A stretch of 64,000 nt of DNA from Betaproteobacteria bacterium Ga0077526 (GTDB lineage Bacteria; Pseudomonadota; Gammaproteobacteria; Burkholderiales; Ga0077523), in NCBI GenBank assembly GCA_001464765.1, contig LNDV01000040.1, positions 1 to 64,000 of the forward strand, read 5' to 3'. The notes under the pieces were generated by a model. The model ran no database searches. It was not told where the DNA came from and saw only the letters and a program-made list of their open reading frames with translations. The position numbers and the translations under genes were made by a program. The number at the start of each line of letters is the position of its first letter. The stretch's first letter is position 1. Shown piece by piece: positions 53,239 through 61,451 of this stretch.

Positions 53239-53802
53239 TCAGGCGAACAGGCGGCTGTGCCGCGGCACCTTGGCGAGGAGATACTCCATCTGGTCCTGGA
53301 GGATTCGACGATTCTGCAGGATGAGGTGTTCATACCTGTTCGGCACATAGGGCGTGTAGAGCAGCGGCATGGCCGCGGACTCCGGTGTGCGCCCGCCCTT
53401 GCGTATGTTGCAGACCCGGCAGGCGGTCACCACGTTCATCCACCGGTCCTTGCCGCCGCGATACACCGGCACGACGTGGTCCCGGGACAGATCCTTCTCG
53501 CGGAAAGCGTCACCGCAGTAGGCGCACACGTGCCGGTCGCGCACGAACAGCGCGGCGTTGGTCAGGTGGGGTTCGCAGTGAGCATCGCGGACGAGTTCGG
53601 AGGAGCCCTTGATGGCGATGATGCTGGCCGTGGACAGCTCCGAGCGTTCGCCGGTCACGCGGGACGTGCCGCCGTGGAAGGTGGCAACGACTTCTCCGAG
53701 GGACCACGCGACCATTCTCCGGGCGTGATAGGTGATGGCCTCCTCGACCATCAGCCATCGGCTCGGCATTCCTGCCATGTCGAGCGCAAGGATCAGCGGC
53801 AC
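53239..53802 (-). CDS. HNH endonuclease-domain protein
   Basis: A 187-residue protein. The HNH region has CAYCGDAFREKDLSRDHVVP, then GGKDRWMNVVTACRVCNIRK: two CxxC zinc pairs, the catalytic His and Asn. The N-terminal 90 residues (LDMAGMPSRWLMVEEAITYH, LSTASIIAIKGS) are the conserved partner region of a widespread housekeeping HNH family. No toxin, restriction or phage gene lies nearby, so it is not obviously a defence or mobile element. Confidence 0.9.
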   Translation of the reverse strand: MPLILALDMAGMPSRWLMVEEAITYHARRMVAWSLGEVVATFHGGTSRVTGERSELSTASIIAIKGSSELVRDAHCEPHLTNAALFVRDRHVCAYCGDAFREKDLSRDHVVPVYRGGKDRWMNVVTACRVCNIRKGGRTPESAAMPLLYTPYVPNRYEHLILQNRRILQDQMEYLLAKVPRHSRLFA

Positions 53803-54004
53803 GACAACGCCTCCTTCGTCGGTTTGCAGAGAGGGGGCGACGGGGCCGGGATGCCAGGCCGGAGCCGTCGCGCAGCCGCGGAATCGGGTTTGGCGCTGCC
53901 GCCAGAGGATTCCGACGTTGTCGAGTATACGGGCCCGAACGCCGTTGGCACAGTCTCGGACCGGCGAGCTTTTCGCCGGGCGTCACCTGAGACGGGGCAA
54001 CGGC

Positions 54005-55828
54005 TCAGGACGCCGTCTCGATGACAGGCGAGACCTTCTGGATCGTGATCGCGCCGACCGGGCATACCGCCTCGCACTGCCCGCAGCGGATGCACTGATC
54101 CTGGTCGATCCAGAGACGGTTGTAGTACAGGGAGTCGGTCTTGCCCGGCACCACCGGGTCGTAACCAGAGATCCGTCCGTGATCGTCTCGCACCAGACCC
54201 GCGATCTCGACGATGCAGCCGGCCACCGGCTTCACCTTGAGGCATTCGTCGCACAGCACGCAACGGCTGTCGATGATCTCGAACTTGTAGTGGCACAGGT
54301 AGCAACGCGACGCTGCGGCCGGCGCCTGATCCGCACTGTAGCCCTGCTCCACTTCCACGTCGAAGGTGCGGGCGGCCGGCGGCAGGACCGGCATCGGGTG
54401 CAGCGGAATGGTGTTCATCGCCGCGGTGCGGCCGGTGGTCCGGCCATCCGGCCCGGTCGAGCGGAACGCGGGTTCCGCGCGGATCAATTCGCGAACCCGT
54501 GCCGAGCCGCTCAGGAAGGCATCGACAGCGTCGACGCAGCCCTTCGCGTGGCCGATGGCTTGAATCAGCGTCGTGGCGCCCAGCGCAAAGTCACCCGCGA
54601 CGAAAAGCTTCGGCTCCAGGGTCGACACCTGCCGGCCCGAGGCGAGCCAGCCGTCGCGTCCGACAAGGCGCCCGGCCAGGGCTCCGGCGATCCACCCGGT
54701 GTCGGGCTGCTGGCCGATGGCCCAGACGATCTGGTCGACCGCGACATCGAATTCGCTGTCGGCAACCTTCTCGAAGCCACGGCGGCCGCCGGCGGAATCG
54801 GGAACAGCCTTCGTCCGCAACATCCGCATACCGGTGACGCGATCCAGGCCGAGCACCGACACCGGAGCCGCCTGCTCTTCGAGTCGCCCGCCTTCCGCCA
54901 GGAACTCTTCCAGTTCGCCGGGAAGCACCACCATGTCGGCTCGTGCGCGCCGGTAGTAGACCGTGACTTCCGCACCGAGACGCACGGCCGTGCGCGCGCA
55001 GTCCATCGCCGTGTAGCCGCCGCCGATCACGGCGACGCGGCGGCCGACGGTCCTTCGCCCTTGCTCGTTCACCTGCAGGAGGAAATCGAGGCCGTGTTCG
55101 GCCCCCGGCAGGGACTCGCCCGGCACGCCCGGACGGTTGGGACGCAGCGTGCCGGCCGCCAGCACGACGGCATCGAAGTCGGCGCAAAGAACGTCCAGCG
55201 CGATGTCACGCCCCACCTCGGTGCGACAGCGGATCTCGACACCCTGGGCGAGGACCTGTGCGACCTCGCGGTCGATGAGATCCCGCGGCAGACGGAACGC
55301 CGGGATGCCCTGATTCAGCATGCCGCCGGGGCGCTCGTGCTTCTCGAAGATCGTGACGGCGTGGCCGCGCCGGGCGAGTTCCCTTGCCGCGGCCAGACCG
55401 GCAACGCCAGCGCCGATCACCGCTACCCGCTTGCCGGACGGCGGAAACAGATCGGGCAGTCGTGCAGGAGCACGCACCATGTGGTCGGCCGCCGAGCGCT
55501 TCGAAAAACAGATCGCCACGGACTCGCCGTTGCCGTCCCACCCGTGACGGCACGCCTGCTCGCACGGGCGGGAACAGACACGACCGAGCACGCCGGGAAA
55601 CACGTTGTCGCGAAGATTGATCGCGTAGGCGTCGTCGTGGCGCTCCTGATAGACCGCCTCGAGATAGCCGGGAATGTCCGTGCCGGCCGGGCAGGCCGTC
55701 CGGCACGGGATGTTGCGGTCGAGCCAGTGACGGTCCTGCTCGGCATCCGTCGTGCGAACCTCGGGCGCGTCCGCCCCCACGGTCAGAGCGGTGGCCGCCT
55801 TGAAGTGAATCCGCACCGGCTGATCCAT
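54005..55828 (-). CDS. GltD-like FAD-dependent oxidoreductase with N- and C-terminal iron-sulfur domains
   Basis: A 607-residue flavoprotein. An N-terminal Fer4_20-like region has CRTACPAGTDIPGYL and VCSRPCEQACRHG. The FAD site is VAVIGAGVAGLAAARELA, the NAD(P) site is VAVIGGGYTAMDCARTA, and FVAGDFALGATTLIQAIGHA closes the FAD fold. The C-terminal extension has CYLCHYKFEIIDSRCVLCDE and a ferredoxin domain with CIRCGQCEAVCPVGAI. This is a glutamate synthase small-subunit-like module without the large subunit nearby. It starts 1 bp after the fhs stop, so it is coupled to one-carbon metabolism. The true substrate is unknown; a reductase serving folate intermediates or a ferredoxin is plausible. 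Confidence 0.85.
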   Translation of the reverse strand: MDQPVRIHFKAATALTVGADAPEVRTTDAEQDRHWLDRNIPCRTACPAGTDIPGYLEAVYQERHDDAYAINLRDNVFPGVLGRVCSRPCEQACRHGWDGNGESVAICFSKRSAADHMVRAPARLPDLFPPSGKRVAVIGAGVAGLAAARELARRGHAVTIFEKHERPGGMLNQGIPAFRLPRDLIDREVAQVLAQGVEIRCRTEVGRDIALDVLCADFDAVVLAAGTLRPNRPGVPGESLPGAEHGLDFLLQVNEQGRRTVGRRVAVIGGGYTAMDCARTAVRLGAEVTVYYRRARADMVVLPGELEEFLAEGGRLEEQAAPVSVLGLDRVTGMRMLRTKAVPDSAGGRRGFEKVADSEFDVAVDQIVWAIGQQPDTGWIAGALAGRLVGRDGWLASGRQVSTLEPKLFVAGDFALGATTLIQAIGHAKGCVDAVDAFLSGSARVRELIRAEPAFRSTGPDGRTTGRTAAMNTIPLHPMPVLPPAARTFDVEVEQGYSADQAPAAASRCYLCHYKFEIIDSRCVLCDECLKVKPVAGCIVEIAGLVRDDHGRISGYDPVVPGKTDSLYYNRLWIDQDQCIRCGQCEAVCPVGAITIQKVSPVIETAS

Positions 55829-55829
55829 C

Positions 55830-57509
55830 TCAGAACAGCCCGGTGATGCGACCGTCCGCCTCCAGGCCGATCTTGGTGGCCGACGGAATCTTGGGCAGGC
55901 CCGGCATGGTCATGATGTCGCCGCAGACGACGACGACGAACTCCGCCCCGGCGGACAGTCGCACTTCCCGGATGTGGACGTCGTGGCCGCTGGGCGCGCC
56001 GCGCGCCTGGGCATCGGTCGAGAAGGAGTACTGGGTCTTGGCGATGCAGACCGGGTAGCTGCCGAAGCCGCTCTCCTGCAGGCGCTGGATCTGCGAGCGG
56101 ACCTTGGAGTCCGCCGAGATCCCCGCCGCGCCGTAGATGCGGCAGGCGATGGCCTCGATCTTCTCCCAGAGAGGCGCGCTGTCCTCGTAGACGAACTTCA
56201 TGGTAGACGGGCCGTCGGCGAGCTCGACGACCTTCTTCGCGAGTTCCTCGGCGCCCTTGCCGCCTTCCGCCCAGTGGCGCGCCTGGACCACGGCCACACC
56301 GAGCTTCTCCATCCGCTCGCGCAGCAACTGGTGCTCGGCGGCGGTGTCCTGGGTGAAGTGGTTGACCGCCACAACACAGGGCAGGCCGTAGTGGTCCCGG
56401 ACATTGCGCACGTGCCGCTCGAGGTTGGTGAGACCGCGCGCGAGAGCCTCGACGTTCTCGGTGCCGAGCGCCTTCACGTCGACGCCGCCGTGGTACTTGA
56501 GAGCCCGCACCGTGGCAACGATCACGGCCGCCGAAGGCCGCAGACCGGACTTTCGGCACTTGATGTCGACGAACTTCTCGGCGCCGAGATCAGCCCCGAA
56601 CCCGGCTTCCGTCACGACATAGTCGGCCAGCTTGAGGGCGCTCTTCGTGGCGATCACGGAGTTGCAGCCGTGCGCGATGTTCGCGAACGGGCCGCCGTGG
56701 ATGAAGGCGGGATTGTTCTCGAGCGTCTGCACCAGATTCGGTGCCAGGGCATCGCGCAGCAGGACGGTCATGGCGCCGTCGGCCTCGAGCTCGCGCGCGC
56801 GCACCGGGCGCTGGTCCCGTGTGTAGCCGATCACGATGTTGCCAAGGCGCTCCCGCAGATCAGCGAGCGACGTGGCCAGGCAGAAGATCGCCATCACCTC
56901 CGAGGCCACGACGATGTCGAAGCCATCCTGCCGCGGGAAGCCGTTGGCGGGCCCGCCGAGCGACACGACGATGTCACGCAGGGCGCGATCGTTCATGTCC
57001 AGCACACGCTTCCAGGTGATCCGGCGCGGATCGATCCCGAGTTCGTTGCCGTGGTGGATGTGGTTGTCGATCATCGCGGCCAGCAGGTTGTTCGCGAGCT
57101 GGATGGCGTTGAAGTCGCCGGTGAAATGGAGGTTGATGTCCTCCATCGGCACCACCTGCGAGTGACCGCCGCCAGCGGCGCCGCCCTTGATGCCGAACAC
57201 CGGCCCGAGCGATGGCTCCCGCAGACAGATGAGCGTCTTGCGGCCGATGCGGTTCAACGCGTCGCCGAGTCCGACGGTGGTGGTGGTCTTGCCCTCCCCG
57301 GCCGGTGTCGGGCTGATCGCCGTGACCAGGATCAGCTTGCCGTCGGGACGCCCCGCGAGCGAGTCGATGTAGTCGAGGGAGATCTTCGCCTTGTAGTGCC
57401 CGTAGGGCACAAGGTGCTCCTCCGGAATGCCGAGGCGGGACTGGGCGAGCGGAATGACGCGTTCGAGCTTGGCGCGTTGGGCGATTTCGATGTCGGACAG
57501 CACAGGCAC
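55830..57509 (-). CDS. fhs: Formate--tetrahydrofolate ligase
   Basis: A 559-residue cytoplasmic enzyme that uses ATP to make 10-formyl-THF from formate. It has the P-loop-like TPAGEGKTTTTVGLGDALNR, LREPSLGPVFGIKGGAAGGG, and HFTGDFNAIQLANNLLAAMI. The FANIAHGCNSVIAT and VTEAGFGADLGAEKF regions are also conserved. The length matches the family. It is immediately followed by the flavoprotein gene. The secreted cupin gene lies 63 bp upstream on the same strand. It allows formate assimilation or interconversion of one-carbon units. Confidence 0.97.
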   Translation of the reverse strand: MPVLSDIEIAQRAKLERVIPLAQSRLGIPEEHLVPYGHYKAKISLDYIDSLAGRPDGKLILVTAISPTPAGEGKTTTTVGLGDALNRIGRKTLICLREPSLGPVFGIKGGAAGGGHSQVVPMEDINLHFTGDFNAIQLANNLLAAMIDNHIHHGNELGIDPRRITWKRVLDMNDRALRDIVVSLGGPANGFPRQDGFDIVVASEVMAIFCLATSLADLRERLGNIVIGYTRDQRPVRARELEADGAMTVLLRDALAPNLVQTLENNPAFIHGGPFANIAHGCNSVIATKSALKLADYVVTEAGFGADLGAEKFVDIKCRKSGLRPSAAVIVATVRALKYHGGVDVKALGTENVEALARGLTNLERHVRNVRDHYGLPCVVAVNHFTQDTAAEHQLLRERMEKLGVAVVQARHWAEGGKGAEELAKKVVELADGPSTMKFVYEDSAPLWEKIEAIACRIYGAAGISADSKVRSQIQRLQESGFGSYPVCIAKTQYSFSTDAQARGAPSGHDVHIREVRLSAGAEFVVVVCGDIMTMPGLPKIPSATKIGLEADGRITGLF

Positions 57510-57572
57510 TCCTGGAAGGGCGGCCCCGGCGCGGGGGCGAAGGGGTTGGCAGACGGTGCGGGCGCGGGCGGA

Positions 57573-58079
57573 TCAGGGCTTGGGCTTGAGCCCGTCGCCG
57601 GTGTGGCCGAGTTCGGGGGCGATGAATTCGGTGCCGCTGGGGCCCACCCCGGCGATCTGGACAATGACCTCGCCCTCGCGGGAGCCGTCGTAGTGCTCCG
57701 CTCCCGCAGGGTGTTTCATGAAGCTGCCCGTGGGCAGGGGGTCGGTCGTCCACGGCTCGAAGCTGCCGCCCTTGCCCGTGTACCAGGTGCCCTTGATGAC
57801 GGTGACGAGACGGTCCTCGGGATGTCGGTGCGGCATGCTCATGACGCCCGGAGAGAACTTGACACGGATCACGTAGGGAGCCGGCTTGCGCGGGTCGCCC
57901 TCCACGACCATGACCTGGATGCCCTTGTACCCCGGCACGTCGTTCCAGACTTCCTGGCCGGGCAGCAGCGTGACGAACCCGCGCTCGTCGACGAGGCGCT
58001 CCGCATACAGGGCGCTGCCGGGAACCGCGAGGGCGGCGAGGACGATCGCCGCCCGCAGGCGGCGCATGAACGGGGACAT
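57573..58079 (-). CDS. Exported cupin-domain protein
   Basis: A 168-residue protein with a signal peptide (RLRAAIVLAALAVPGSALYA). One cupin domain has the metal motif MSMPHRHPEDRLVTVIKG, and the second part is HPAGAEHYDGSREGE with a further His. It should be a periplasmic metal-binding beta-barrel. The function is unknown. It lies 31 bp after the exported methyltransferase-like gene and may be co-transcribed with it. Confidence 0.85.
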   Translation of the reverse strand: MSPFMRRLRAAIVLAALAVPGSALYAERLVDERGFVTLLPGQEVWNDVPGYKGIQVMVVEGDPRKPAPYVIRVKFSPGVMSMPHRHPEDRLVTVIKGTWYTGKGGSFEPWTTDPLPTGSFMKHPAGAEHYDGSREGEVIVQIAGVGPSGTEFIAPELGHTGDGLKPKP

Positions 58080-58110
58080 GGTGGCTCTCCGGGTCGGACC
58101 GCAGGACGGG

Positions 58111-58938
58111 TCAGGGCTTGACGAACTTGACCGTCATGCGGTCGCTCTCGCCGATGGCGAGGTACTTCTCGCGGTCCTGGTCACCCAGACGCAGGACCGG
58201 CGGCAGCGTCCAGACACCCTTGGGGTGATCCTTGGTGTCCTTGGGATTGGCATTGATCTCGGACTTGCCCATGAACCGGAAGCCGGCCTTCTGCCCCGCC
58301 TCGATCACGTACTGCTCGGTCATGTAGCCGGAGTCGATCTGGGTCTGGAAGGGCGTGTCCGCATTCGCGCGATGATCCACCACGCCGAGGATGCCGCCGG
58401 ATTTCAGCATGTCGAAAAAGGCGGAGAACATCGCGTCGGCATTGCCGGCCTTTGCCCAGTTGTGCACGTTGCGGAAGGTGACGATCAGGTCCACCGAACC
58501 CTTGGGGGCGACTTCCACGACATCGGGTGCCTGGATCTCCCCGGTGACCACCTTGCTGTAGATGTCGGGGCGCGCGGCCAGCTTGGCGAGGAACCCCTTG
58601 TCACGCGTCTTCAGGAATTCCACCGTCTTCGGCAGGCTCACCGCATGGCGGGCCGCGTAGTACTTGCCCTTGTCGCGGAGGACCGGTGCGAGGACCTCCG
58701 TATACCAGCCGCCGGCAGGCCAGATCTCCACGACCGTCATGTCCGGCCGCAGCCCGAAGAACATGAGCGTCTCCTTCGGATGGCGGTACTTGTCGCGGGC
58801 GCTGTTGGCGGACTCGCGATGGTCACCGGTCAACGCCTGATCGAGGAGGGTCGAGACGTCGTCTGCGGCCTGGGCACCGGCGCCAGGGAAGAGAACACTG
58901 AGAAGAGCGACTGCGGAAACGAGTTTGCCGAGTGTCAT
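58111..58938 (-). CDS. Exported class I SAM methyltransferase-like protein (COG4798 type)
   Basis: A 275-residue protein with a clear signal peptide (LVSAVALLSVLFPGAGAQAA). After it comes a Rossmann-like methyltransferase domain with PDMTVVEIWPAGGWYTEVLA, DLIVTFRNVHNWAK and GILGVVDHRANAD. The first motif is VVEIWPAGG, altered from the usual Asp/Glu-x-Gly-x-Gly. Export is odd for a SAM enzyme, since SAM is cytosolic. The family with signal peptides is common in proteobacteria but not characterised. The ATG at 58938 is chosen since it gives the signal peptide. A longer frame has an ATG at 58974. Confidence 0.85.
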   Translation of the reverse strand: MTLGKLVSAVALLSVLFPGAGAQAADDVSTLLDQALTGDHRESANSARDKYRHPKETLMFFGLRPDMTVVEIWPAGGWYTEVLAPVLRDKGKYYAARHAVSLPKTVEFLKTRDKGFLAKLAARPDIYSKVVTGEIQAPDVVEVAPKGSVDLIVTFRNVHNWAKAGNADAMFSAFFDMLKSGGILGVVDHRANADTPFQTQIDSGYMTEQYVIEAGQKAGFRFMGKSEINANPKDTKDHPKGVWTLPPVLRLGDQDREKYLAIGESDRMTVKFVKP

Positions 58939-59080
58939 ACGGGGATGCCTCCAGAGGGATACCCGCGAAACCACGGGCGGAGCAAGGTCGCGAGTCTAGC
59001 GCGGAACCGTCGCGCGGTGACGGACGGGGCCCCGACGATCATCGTCCGGGAGGGGGGGTGCCGGACGGTACAATCGGGCC

Positions 59081-60103
59081 ATGAACTCCGCCGTCCCATC
59101 ACCGCTGGATCACCGCCGGGGGATCCCCGTCACCGTGCTCACGGGGTTCCTGGGCAGCGGAAAGACCACTTTGCTGAATCACCTTCTGTCGGATCGGCAC
59201 GGTCTGCGGCTCGCCGTCATCGAGAACGAATTCGGTGCAGAGAACGTGGATGCCCGGATTCTGGTGACCCAGACCCGGGACGAGATCGTCGAAACCGAGA
59301 ACGGTTGCCTCTGCTGTACCGTCCGGGGGGATCTGAAGCGGGCGCTGGTCGATTTGCAAAAACGTCGTTCTTCCGGGGACTTGCAGTTCGAGCGGGTGGT
59401 CATCGAGACCACCGGGCTGGCCCAGCCGGCCCCCGTGGTACAGACCCTGCTGACCGATGCCTACCTCTCGGCCCACTACCGGCTCGACGGCGTGGTGACC
59501 CTGGTGGATGCCTTCCACGGACCGGCCCAGCTGGACCGTCATCCGGAGGCACAGGAGCAGGTCGGGTTCGCCGACCGCCTGGTCGTGACCAAGCCCGATC
59601 TGGTCGACGCCCCGGCCCTGGCGGCCCTGGAAGACCGCCTGAAGGAGATGAACCCGCGTGCGCCCGTCCGGGTCGCCGCCCACGGCGACGCCCCGGTGGA
59701 CTGGGTGCTGGACGTGGGGGGGTTCGATGCCGATGCCGTGCTGAATCTGCATCCGGGGTTTCCCCGTTACAGCCGGCCGGTGGAACACACGGCCCATGTG
59801 GAATCGTTCGTCCACCGCAGCGAGGAGCCCTTCGACCGGGACCGGTTCGAACTGCTGCTGGAGACCCTGCTCGAGTGGTACGGGCCGGAACTGCTCCGGT
59901 ACAAGGGCGTGATCGCCTTCGAAGGCGACCCGCGCCGCTGGATTCTGCAGGGCGTCCACCGCCAGAAGACCCTGGCGCTCGGGGAGCCCTGGACCGCGGC
60001 GGAGACGCCCGGGAACGTACTGGTGTTCATCGGGACGCGGCTGCCGCGGCCGATGCTCACGCAAGGCCTGGACAAATGCACGTCCGGAGCGGCAGTCCAA
60101 TGA
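59081..60103 (+). CDS. COG0523 (CobW/YjiA-type) GTP-dependent metal chaperone
   Basis: A 340-residue G3E-family GTPase. It has Walker A TGFLGSGKTTLLNHLL, the metal-binding GCLCCTVRGDLKRAL, the Walker B region VVIETTGLAQPAPVV and the specificity motif VVTKPDLVD. A C-terminal CobW_C domain follows (about 225-330). Members deliver zinc, cobalt or iron to client enzymes. It begins a plus-strand group, divergent from the exported methyltransferase, and is followed by a DUF1178 gene whose earliest in-frame ATG overlaps its stop. Confidence 0.92.
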   Translation: MNSAVPSPLDHRRGIPVTVLTGFLGSGKTTLLNHLLSDRHGLRLAVIENEFGAENVDARILVTQTRDEIVETENGCLCCTVRGDLKRALVDLQKRRSSGDLQFERVVIETTGLAQPAPVVQTLLTDAYLSAHYRLDGVVTLVDAFHGPAQLDRHPEAQEQVGFADRLVVTKPDLVDAPALAALEDRLKEMNPRAPVRVAAHGDAPVDWVLDVGGFDADAVLNLHPGFPRYSRPVEHTAHVESFVHRSEEPFDRDRFELLLETLLEWYGPELLRYKGVIAFEGDPRRWILQGVHRQKTLALGEPWTAAETPGNVLVFIGTRLPRPMLTQGLDKCTSGAAVQ

Positions 60104-60141
60104 CGCCGACCCGGTACTCGAAACAAGGGAAACACAAGCCG

Positions 60142-60582
60142 ATGATCGTCTATGACCTGATCTGCGGCGCGGAGCATCGCTTCGAGGCATGGTTCGCGTC
60201 CCAGGAAGATTTCGAACAGCAGGCGGGCACCCCCCTGCTCACCTGCCCCCTCTGCGGCAACGGCGAGGTTCGCCGGCTGCCTTCCGGCATCCACACCACG
60301 AAGCGCGGCCGCAGCGAGAACGCCCCGGCCACCCCGCCCGACCACGGGCACGTGGCGGCCTTCGCGGAGCCCCGCAACGTGTGGGAAGCCCTGCGCAAGA
60401 TCCTGCTGAGCTCCGAGAACGTGGGGCAGCGCTTCCCGGAGGAAGCCCGCCGCATCCACTACGGCGAGGCACCGAAGCGCTCGATCCGCGGCGAGGCCTC
60501 TGCCGAGGAAGCCGCCTCGCTGCGCGACGAAGGCATCGAGGTCGTGAGCCTGCCCATCCCCCCCTCCGAAGACCTGCACTGA
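60142..60582 (+). CDS. DUF1178 zinc-ribbon-like protein
   Basis: A 146-residue protein beginning MIVYDLICGAEHRFEAWFAS, the usual DUF1178 start, followed by LLTCPLCGNGEVRRLPSGIH with a CxxC pair. These cysteines look like a FmdB-type zinc ribbon. An earlier in-frame ATG at 60100 overlaps the GTPase stop as ATGA and would add 14 basic residues. The family start at 60142 is preferred. The function is unknown; the neighbouring metal chaperone suggests a metal-linked role. Confidence 0.85.
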   Translation: MIVYDLICGAEHRFEAWFASQEDFEQQAGTPLLTCPLCGNGEVRRLPSGIHTTKRGRSENAPATPPDHGHVAAFAEPRNVWEALRKILLSSENVGQRFPEEARRIHYGEAPKRSIRGEASAEEAASLRDEGIEVVSLPIPPSEDLH

Positions 60583-60719
60583 CCCCGCCCGCTGCGGCGC
60601 CCGCCCGGGTGCCGCAGCCTCCGACCCGCCGGATCGCACGCCCAACCCTCTGATCAGAAAAGATTTCCATGGCCACCGCCCGGCGGCCATGCGAAAAACG
60701 CTTGCCTCATCCCCGGAAG

Positions 60720-60735
60720 CTGTATAAAAATACAG
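60720..60735 (+). promoter_or_regulatory. LexA box 1
   Basis: CTGT-ATAAAAAT-ACAG matches the CTGT-N8-ACAG SOS box exactly. It directly abuts a second box. It lies 105 bp before the start of the Myb-like gene and about 715 bp before lexA. The AT-rich centre may contain the -10. Confidence 0.9.
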
Positions 60736-60751
60736 CTGTATATCCGAACAG
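60736..60751 (+). promoter_or_regulatory. LexA box 2, abutting box 1
   Basis: CTGT-ATATCCGA-ACAG again matches CTGT-N8-ACAG. There is no spacer between the two boxes, so their dyad centres are 16 bp apart, about 1.5 helical turns. This arrangement suggests cooperative or very tight repression by LexA. Confidence 0.9.
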
Positions 60752-60839
60752 GCTCGCACACCAGCCCGGCACCTCCGCCGGCACCACCGCGAACCCGTAT
60801 TGAACCGATTGTTTAACCGAACCGATGGAGCCCTCAGCC

Positions 60840-61355
60840 ATGGATCGCGAAAAGATCGTCCACATCCTCTCCGCCCTGTCCGGCGGGGTCGACCCCATCC
60901 GCGGCGAGGCCCTGCCTGCGGACAACCCCTGCCAGCATCCCGACGTGGTGCGCGCGCTGTTCCATGCCCTGCGCCATCTCGAAGGCCAGGCAGCAACTCC
61001 GGAAACCGCGCTGTCCGTCACGCCTGAGCCGGCGCCTGCCGAACGCAGCCGGAAAGCGCGCAGCCGCGCCGAGACGAGCAATGCGGGCAAGCCCTGGTCC
61101 GCGGCCGAGGATGCGCACCTCGCCGAAGGTTTCGATGCCGGGCAGGATCCGGCCGGCCTCGCCGCCGCGCTCGGCCGGTCCCGGTTCGCCGTGGAGGTCC
61201 GTCTGGCCAAGCTCGGACGTCTGCCCATGCCCGAGAAGACCCGCTACGCCACCGCCGTGTCCGCGCCGGCACCGGTTGGAGTCATCCTTCCCGGCGCAGA
61301 GTCGTTGCCCAAGGTGGAGCAGGCCCCAGGGCGCTACTGCGCCCTTGCAGCGTGA
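60840..61355 (+). CDS. SOS-controlled small protein with a Myb/SANT-like C-terminal motif
   Basis: A 171-residue protein. The N-terminal part (MDREKIVHILSALSGGVDPI, then PCQHPDVVRALFHALRHLEG) resembles a family of small helical proteins of unknown role. A Ser/Ala/Arg linker follows. The motif KPWSAAEDAHLAEGFDAG and LGRSRFAVEVRLAKLGRL (about 87-132) is a Myb/SANT-like helix-turn-helix. The ATG at 60840 is used; an ATG 15 nt upstream is also possible. Two LexA boxes precede it and lexA follows 96 bp later, so it is likely co-regulated. The last residues run into a 26-bp tandem repeat that sets the stop codon. Confidence 0.8.
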   Translation: MDREKIVHILSALSGGVDPIRGEALPADNPCQHPDVVRALFHALRHLEGQAATPETALSVTPEPAPAERSRKARSRAETSNAGKPWSAAEDAHLAEGFDAGQDPAGLAAALGRSRFAVEVRLAKLGRLPMPEKTRYATAVSAPAPVGVILPGAESLPKVEQAPGRYCALAA

Positions 61356-61393
61356 TGCGCTACTGCGCCCTTGCAGCGTGACGCGCTGCTGCC
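61331..61393 (+). repeat. 26-bp tandem repeat at the end of the Myb-like gene
   Basis: Two nearly identical 26-bp units (61331-61356 and 61357-61382) differ only in the last base (T or C), and a decayed partial third copy follows to about 61393. The first copy contains the stop codon (TGA 61353-61355) of the upstream gene. The high identity suggests a recent local duplication. Confidence 0.85.
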
Positions 61394-61451
61394 GAACACA
61401 CGCCGGCTGAACACACGCCCCACCGCCACCACTCTCCCCCGGGAATCCTCC

